A stretch of DNA of 64,000 nucleotides from Fusarium oxysporum f. sp. lycopersici 4287 (Eukaryota > Ascomycota > Sordariomycetes > Hypocreales > Nectriaceae). A program made the position numbers and the translations under genes. The stretch covers positions 839,136 through 903,135 of the forward strand of contig NC_030999.1 in the NCBI RefSeq assembly GCF_000149955.1. The letters are read 5' to 3'. The notes under the pieces were generated by a model. The model made no database searches. It was given only the letters and a program-made list of their open reading frames with translations, and had not been told where the DNA came from. This document shows positions 57,037-64,000 of this stretch, piece after piece. The stretch's first letter is position 1. Each line of letters opens with the position of its first letter.

Positions 57037-57404
57037 GTCCGTAACGAGAGATGATGCGGGGTATTGGAGTGTGAAAGATACCGAGCCGGCCTCAAAAAAA
57101 AAAAAAAGATACTGTGATCTTAGCGTTTGCGTCAGCGGATCAACGTTCTCCCAGAACAACGTAAGATAAGCCATTTGTTGGAATTTTTGACATGTAATAA
57201 GGCATAAAAGGAGGCACACCGTATCCTGGTTGCGTGTCGCGTGGCGTTAATCTGCCTCGTACACAAAAGCGGGGAATGCGGCTCAACTAACACCGCTGTC
57301 CGTTAGTCCAGATGGGGAGGGTATTTAACCAGCAGTGAAATTTAGTGATAGGCGGCGGCTGATTACCTGAGGTACTTCCTTTACGTGCACATGAACTTGA
57401 ATCA
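57037..57404. promoter_or_regulatory. Shared intergenic region of divergent genes
   Basis: 368 bp between the zinc-finger (minus) and F-box (plus) start codons. It includes a run of about 13 A near 57096-57110. No specific operator recognised. Confidence 0.4.
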
Positions 57405-59310
57405 ATGCTAGCCATGAGCCTTCTCAAAATGCCCATCGAGATTGTTTCTCTCCTCGTTGAGCTCCTCGATGCTGAAGATGTGTTTAACATGGCCCTGACT
57501 TGCAAATATTTGAGCTACATTCCTTACGATAGAAAAATGTGCCGTCTTGCACTCTTGGTTCGTGTCGCAGCCTCATGTCTTAGTGAGGTAGTCCCCGCTA
57601 ACAGTACCTCAGAAAATACCATATTCTACAGAAGCTCAGGAGGCGCACTCTACCAAGAACTTCCCAAAAGCGTTCCGTAAACTTGCTAAGCGACGAATGG
57701 CTGTCCAGTCCGCGGAGCCATGGACAGTCGCCATCGTGGCTATGGCAGATCAGTTCATTTATACGAATGGTCACTTGTGCTACACTGTTAATAGCAAGCA
57801 TCTCCGTGTACTCGACACCCTCCACAAGAAGCCTACATTTGAGTTAACAGTCGATGTCGCACTGCTTCTCAAGGCCGCAGTGAGGGACTACGATCCTCAA
57901 AGTTCGCATACATTTAAACCCCTTTACTACGCGGAGGGCGTCGTATCATGTCTCGCCACTCAAGTTCTCGAAGACTCCACCACATGCAGCTGGCTCCTCA
58001 TCTTCGAGCTAATAGAATCTCCCAGATGGGTTGTTGTGCAAAGGCCAGATTTAAGCTACCCGTCCTTTGTGCGCAATGACAAGAATTACCTATTCTGGGG
58101 TTCAAAATCACATGCCAGACTCGATGGTAGCTCCAGATGGGGTATTCATTGCCTTAATCTCCAGACTCGCAAGTGGGCAGATTCGCAGCTGATTCTATGG
58201 GACCTTAACGGGGAAAATATTGGGTCTGACATCTGCTTTGAAATCTTCGATGGACAATTTTACTGTGTTTCGAATACGTTCAGAACAGAAGCCGACGATG
58301 GAATGCGTAATAACTTCTACCAAGTTTTGAGGTTTCCTGTAGATAATGCAGTTCGTGAAAAGTGCGAGATACCTCCAATGCGCAACCTCTGGCGTCTCCA
58401 TGACTCAGAGTGCACAGTGGACGAGCGTTGGACGTCGTTGCAGCTTACCAAAGACGAGAAAACAGGCAATCTCCTCATCGTTGAGACTCGAAAGGAGTGG
58501 TTCCCGGGAAATGCAGGCAGCCAGAGGACGTGCTACAGAAAGGAGCTTCAGTTCGAAACACAAGCAAAAGTTCCTCGCCCAGAGCATTCTCTACACACTC
58601 CGCTCGAGTCGGCCATGGGTAGCCTCGAAGAGGCGGAATGGAGAAGCGAGGATCATATTGAAGAACGGTCAAGTGAGAAGATCCACATCGGTGATGGCCC
58701 ATCTGATGCCACAGCATACACCCTCCAAGAATGCTTTGTGCGTTCATACAATACATCGTGCAATGCTTTCGTCGACCTTGTTTATGAAGGTGACAACCCT
58801 GACTCGGGGTTGCAACTCAGAGTACAGCCCTTGAAACAAGAGACATCAGTCAGAATGTGGCCACGAGACCAGGAAGCATGCCACCCCCATAACGACTTGG
58901 CTCAGCTCCAAGGTGCTGTCAGCCCCATCCAGCCGATCAGAGAAATCGAGTGGTTCATGGACGAGCGAATCTTAGTATATTCACCAACTCATATGGCATC
59001 TAGACAATTGAGGCCCGTCATTCTCATCTCATTCGATCCAGAGCTTGTTCTTCCAGGCTTTCCCAATTATCTAGCACAAATTCAAGATTCAAACGACCAT
59101 TCCGATGCCGCTCCCCTTCTGGAAACCAGTGGCGGACCAAATGGGATACCATGGTCATCGAACCAGGATATCGACGAGCTTGTCTCGCCAGGAGAAGGGG
59201 ATCCAAAGGCATGTGCCAGCTTTGTCAGATCACGCCCTTCACTTTATCAGACGATGAGTATGGGTAACGGCGATGCACATGGCTTTGATCTCTCATACCC
59301 ATGTCTTTAA
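57405..59310 (+). CDS. F-box protein, two exons, 616 aa
   Basis: ATG at 57405. The intron 57558-57612 (GTTCGT...GCTAAC...CTCAG, 55 nt) joins MCRLALL to KIPYSTEAQEAHSTKNF in frame; without splicing the frame would end at 57680, so the intron decides the structure. Residues 8-50 are an F-box (KMPIEIVSLLVELLDAEDVF, NMALTCKYLSYIP), the Skp1-binding module of SCF ubiquitin ligases. The remainder matches the style of a large fungal F-box family (FRKLAKRRMAVQS, VAIVAMADQFIYTNGHLCYT, LRVLDTLHKKPTFELTVDV) with a long C-terminus that probably recognises a substrate. No lesion seen; it looks functional. Substrate unknown. Confidence 0.85.
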
Positions 59311-60085
59311 TGATGAAACTGTGGGTGTTATTGCGGCCTCAAGCCTTTTGGACGACATCAAGACCTTCAAAAGCCTTACTAAGGCTTGTCATGGAAGTAG
59401 CGTAGTTCTCTTAAAATTGGTAGGTATAAGAAAACTGTAATTAATACAGAGTGTTATTGCTAGGTGATATCCTGCTTTGCTTCAACGGTCCCATCAGGCC
59501 GGCCAGGCTTGGAAGAACTCAAAACCTTCTAACACTTTATTTTCTTTAGACTGATCTCTGTGAGTTTTCGAACTCGGGGCACATATTGAAGAACCAAATC
59601 GATGTGGATGTAATCCTGAGCATTCAACAATGGCTCAGTATTTAGAACAACACACTATCATGTCACATCTGAGGCATACTATTGGAAGTAAGTTAAGTTA
59701 TCAACGAACGCCGAGTTGAGAAATGCAATGCGGGTGCTTGGAGCATACCGAGGTGAATGAAGATCCGTTGCTTGCGTAGGACCCCTTGCAGAGAACTTAC
59801 AGACAGTGGCACAGCACGCCATCATTTACCACAGCACCGCCTAGCATTCCTGGCCGGACAATTTACTGTGCCCCGACTATTGATTTAGTGCACGGGGACT
59901 CAGTATACTTTCGAGGGCTAGCAGGACTTGAAGCTTCAAATTAAAATACAAAGAAGATGTGACATTCTGATTTTGATCACAATACTATTGCTGCTGGGGG
60001 TTTGCAACGACGAGAAAATTGGTAGAGAGTGGTAGAAAAAAGTGAAATACAGTCTGGCGCGCTCATCGCCGTCCCAAGGGACGTC
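59311..60085. other. Intergenic stretch between convergent genes
   Basis: Expected to hold the 3' UTRs of the F-box gene (plus) and the WD40-type gene (minus). No other feature seen. Confidence 0.45.
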
Positions 60086-63000
60086 CTAGATCATCTCATT
60101 TCGGTTCAAGCTGGTTGACAAGTGCTTGTTACGCGAATCAGTGGGTGACCGCAAAGCATCTGAGTTGAATGACACTGGTGGAGGGGACTTCATCTGTCCG
60201 GTCATGGAAATGCTCTCGTAGGGAGCCTCGAAGGGAGGAGATCGGACATACTCCTTTCGACTGCGGCTGGCAGATCGAAGTCGCTCAGTGGCCTTGTGAA
60301 TGCGTCCTGAGATACTGCTGCTATCTCGGATGCTTCGACCCCAGTTGTGGCTCTTGTGGGTAGCTGCCGGAGGGCTGGCCTCTGAAGCCTGATCATTGCC
60401 AGACGACAAATCGTCGTCCATGACGATCTCGATCATACCCGATGCAACAGCACCCGCCTGTTGATGTCGCTGGGCGTGTTGAAGAGGGGCAGGAAGCGGC
60501 GGAGGTGGCGAAGCCAAGTGCCTGAGTTCCTTAAGAACTGGAGGTGCCGGAGGAGGGGGAGGGGGCATAGGATCCTCGTGAGAGCGCCGTCGCTCACCGG
60601 GAACAACTTCCTCAATGCGCCTAACGCTTTTTTTGCGTGCAAAACGTGCAGGGGGCTGGCCGGGCTTATCTGGAATAGGGGCAGACATGCTGCGAGGAAT
60701 AGGAGGTCGTGCCGGTGACTGGTAAACGGTCGATGGCAGCAGAGTAAGACTAGGCTCGGCGACGGGCTGCTCTCTCTCAGACGACTGTTGAGGTGAGGTT
60801 TCAGGAGAGTATCTTTGAGAGAAGCCGGCTGGAATAGCGGGAACGTCGGGTCTAGGGGTGCTTCCTGATAGATCATGGTTACCCTCGATGATAAGCCTTA
60901 TGGCCTTTGGAGTTGCCGGAAGTCCAATCACAAGACCATTACGGGCGTACATGCTTCTTTGAGGTGGCTCAGTAGCACTGCGAGGAGGGATATCGTCAGG
61001 CAGAGGCTTAGGCTCAGCAGTTTCAACAGTAACCGTAATGGCGGGAGAGAACTCGTTGGGATGGGGGATAGAAGGTATCTGAGCATGTTTGGCCAGAGAC
61101 TTGCGGCTTCCTTCGAGTTCCCTGGCAGCCTGTTCCTTTTTACGCTGACGCTCATGCTTCATTTGCTTAAGATCACCAGCATGCTGAGTTGAGGCAGCTC
61201 TGCCATGAACAGAGACAGATCCGTCAAAGCTTGCGGCTTCAGAGTTAGCCCTGTGTCTGTGCTCCGAGACATCCTGCTTAATCGATGCTGGTGAGTTAAG
61301 ACCCCGGCTACCGCTACGGCTATGCTTGTTTCAGAACTCCTCTTGCGCACCCATGGCTGCTCTATAGTCCTCCTCATCCTCAGAGCCCTGGTATTAGTGG
61401 ACGGCAGCACTCAGAGGCAAGGCTGAAGAAGGAGAACACTGTACAGAGTCCTCTCTGCCTTGACTGCGGCCACGGAATGTAAGGGCTGGCGGGCGAGAGC
61501 GACCTGCTGGGCTCCTGCGACGGCTTCCACGGCTTCAATTTCGACTCTTTGGCTTCACAGTTGATTCACCGACCTTGCGTACCGTGTTTGGCTCGCCGAC
61601 TTGGCCATGTCGCGGAGTGCTTAAGTTCAGCAAGTCCTCTGAAGACATGGGAGTCGGGAAAGTAGGTGATGGCTTCGTTTTGGACCAATTGCGAGCGCTT
61701 ACACGATCACGTTCTTCAGAAGGTTCACGAGAGCGAACTACTCGTTCTCGGCTTCCAGGACGACAGCGTGAAGCATCCCGAGTTCTCGACTGGCTACGTT
61801 GGCGGCTGCGCTGTCTCTTGGAGTAGTGGTTGGCTGCATCCAGGCTGTGGATGTAATCTTCTCGGTTTCTCACAGCTTGGTGACGAATATGTCGTCCTGC
61901 GCTCGATGCGGAAGTGGCAGAACTCGTCACAGAGGCAGGACCTCTGCGACGGCTTGGCCAGTGGTAGCGGGTAGAAGATGTAACAGACTGCTCTGGAGAG
62001 GTAACGTCTTCGTGGGCGTGTCCAGGCTGTAGCTGCAAATTCAACCCCACAGTAATGCGGTCGCGAGAACCTTTGCGATAGCTACGCGATGCTTGCTGCA
62101 TTTTCAATATGGTAGCATGATCAGGGGGTGGTGGGAAATCTTTTTCACTTGGTTGGACGACGCGTTGAGCATGCTCCCGCATCATCATCGGGCTTGCAGT
62201 GGCAGCACGTTGCAATGCGGTACCCATCGCCATGTTGTCATTGCCAGACGGTGTTCGAGCATGACCAGATCGAGGCGCATAGTCATAAGGAACGGCAGAG
62301 AGCTCAGCCGATCGCAGTGCATCTCGGTTGAGCTTTGATGGAATCTCACCAATGGACGGCAAACGGCCACGTCCTCGAGCAGAGACCGGGGTATTGAATC
62401 TGCTGTTGTTTGAAGGGCGGAGGAAGGCTGTCGTGGCCTCATTGTTAGAGGCATGCGAGAAGGCGGGTGAACCGGCTGAGTCAGCGATAGGAGTAACACC
62501 GGCAGCAATAGGAGTTTGGCCACCGACATCTGCAAAGAACTTAGACTTCTGAGTTTGATCACCAAACGAGGTGATCAGCTTGAGTGCAGACGTCTTTGCG
62601 ATGCTGCGTTGGGGCCCACGTTGAACGCCGGGAGGTGAGAGAGGCGGGCTTAAGACCTCAGGAATACTAGGAGTCATAGCCTGGAAGTTAAGTTGCGAAG
62701 CTGATGGAGAAGTCCAAGGCTCAGTAGACTCCTGGTCGGTGCAAGCAAAGCATCGGGTTGCCAGCTGCTGTTGGCCATGTTGAACCGCCCACTCTCCCCA
62801 TTTCTTGATAATGGCAGCTTGGCGTTCCCAAACACTAGGGGCTGAGAGGCATGTGAGGATCAGTGCCTCCATGTAACGCTTGTGAGAGATATAAACCTCA
62901 ATAGCGTCATTGTGATCACCCATGCCAAGCATAATAGTAACTGCTGTGTGCACGTCGCCAGCCTCAAGCAGACGCTGGACGTATGTATGGCCAAGCTTCT

Positions 63001-64000
63001 GTTGTGAGGTATGGCCGCCGATTCCACTCAAAGCCAACAACATCCAGTCAGAAGAAGTCATGTTCTCGAAGTTAGCGCTCATGATATTAAGATCAATATC
63101 GCCAAGCCATTTGGCTAAAAGAATACGACTGGCAGATCCTTGGGGATGTCTGCTCATCTCATCCCTAATCAGATCTTCAACCTCTTTGTTCCATCCGAAG
63201 ATGGTGTTGAGCATTTGACGGCGCAGATCATCATTGGTGAGACGAGCACTGTTAGCACTCATAGCATGCTTGTAAGGAATATCGCTAAGACATGCCCGAG
63301 TAAACTTGAATAGGTCGTGAACTTTGTTGTCGTCAGGGCTACGGGGAACTTCATTGCGCAGGCGAGAAGGTCTTCTTCGTGATCGGCTTGAGACCATGGA
63401 AGGAACACTTGTAGTGCCAAGAGAACATCCCATGGAATAAGTGTCTAAATCTCTCGTGTTACCATGAGCACTGTTGCCAATAGTTGATGACCTGATCGAG
63501 GTTCCAGCCGAGATATAGGTGTTTTCTGACAGTCCTCTTGACCTCATGGATCCGGGGTAACCGCCAGGGGTTTGGGACGACCCAGCTGAGGATTTCGATA
63601 AGGATGAAAGTCCACTCCGACTTGAGACAGGGCTAGCTGATTCGTAAGGCTCATTACCAGAGCCGTAAGCTTGGCGTCGAGTCAGGCGAGCAAATGGCGA
63701 TAGGTGATCTTCCTCACTCCCGGAAATATCCATATACAGGGGAATAGAGCTCGTCTCAGACTCGGAGGCGATAGTAGTAGCCGAGGTCGCTGATCGATCA
63801 CCACTTTCTTCTGAGACTGGAGGAGAGGGTGGCAATAGGTTTGCTGGGTGTTGGACATTGGCAACCATGATGGCCGGGGAGTTCAGGTCGAATTGCTGCA
63901 CGGTATTATTGGGTCCAAGGGTGAACAACGTGGCACCTGGGCCATAGACGGCGAGGCCGCGAACAAGATCAAGAGTCGGGATGGGATCATGGGTGACGTG
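60086..64000 (-). pseudogene. WD40-type large protein, C-terminal part, with three in-frame stops
   Basis: A single minus-strand frame from the window edge (the gene continues beyond 64000) to the stop at 60086. It enters with a beta-propeller blade-like stretch (DLVRGLAVYGPGATLFTLGP, NNTVQQFDL), then Ser/Pro-rich linkers. A helical-repeat region follows (LLAKWLGDIDLNIMSANFEN, RLLEAGDVHTAVTIMLGMGD, AIEVYISHKRYMEALIL), like the post-propeller helices of Gemin5- or WDR17-like proteins, then an Arg/Ser-rich and Pro-rich tail. In the tail the frame meets TGA (61535-61537), TAA (61394-61396) and TGA (61331-61333), yet coding-like sequence continues in the same frame (GSEDEEDYRAAMGAQEEF, then GLNSPASIKQDVSEH and onward). 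Either the gene ends at 61535, an unrecognised intron removes the stops, or the tail is decaying. Confidence 0.7.

Noticed and set aside
61331..61537. RNA editing as explanation of the three stops
   Set aside because: A-to-I editing in Fusarium is best known at TAG codons; none of the three stops is TAG.
60086..64000. Assignment of the WD40-type gene to Sec16
   Set aside because: The helical region and Ser-rich linkers are superficially similar, but the propeller-like start and the helical-repeat motifs fit a WD-repeat protein better.
1..64000. CRISPR array, rRNA or tRNA genes
   Set aside because: No regularly spaced direct repeats with unique spacers and no tRNA or rRNA signatures were noticed; arrays at hAT-1 ends are transposon subterminal repeats.

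Overview
The window looks like an accessory or transposon-rich stretch of a filamentous ascomycete chromosome, most likely a Fusarium-type Sordariomycete, that joins an ordinary gene-bearing stretch at its right end. Evidence: short 48-55 nt introns with GT..AG ends and CTAAC-like branch sites, a nucleoside-phosphorylase/NACHT gene, a fungal F-box gene, and a mix of hAT, pogo/Fot, Tad-like LINE, Copia and Helitron elements. No rRNA, tRNA or CRISPR was seen.

Layout. (1) 0.6-2.6 kb: a phosphorylase/NACHT (NLR-like) pseudogene, broken by a 1-nt insertion and cut off by hAT-1 (2647-5449). (2) 5.6-10.5 kb: a LINE with gag-like ORF1 and an endonuclease/RT/RNase H ORF2 carrying one frameshift. A Copia element (10544-18541, identical 194-bp LTRs) interrupts its RNase H domain, and hAT-2 (10901-13992, 8-bp target duplication) sits inside the Copia gag. 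(3) 18.6-21.3 kb: weak hypothetical gene fragments. (4) 21.3-27.2 kb: a pogo/Fot-like element split by the apparently intact hAT-3 (21874-24844, 8-bp target duplication). (5) 28-29.7 kb: a MADS-like gene with an acidic ORF downstream. (6) 29.8-35 kb: two diverged copies of a gene-poor unit of about 2 kb, and a 258-bp MITE. (7) 36-42.4 kb: four small or medium unrecognised genes, several apparently coiled-coil, two of them with introns that can be read exactly. (8) 43.7-49.3 kb: a heavily frameshifted Helitron that still shows Rep HUH, Rep tyrosine and Pif1-type helicase motifs. (9) 53.7-64 kb: a hypothetical gene, a C2H2 zinc-finger gene, an intact two-exon F-box gene and the 3' part of a WD40-type gene with three in-frame stops close together.

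The elements form an order of events. The LINE was hit by Copia, which was hit by hAT-2. The pogo element was hit by hAT-3. Conceptual removal of hAT-2 or hAT-3 with one target-duplication copy rejoins the host reading frame exactly, so both insertions are well supported. The least explained coding material is the 36-42 kb cluster.
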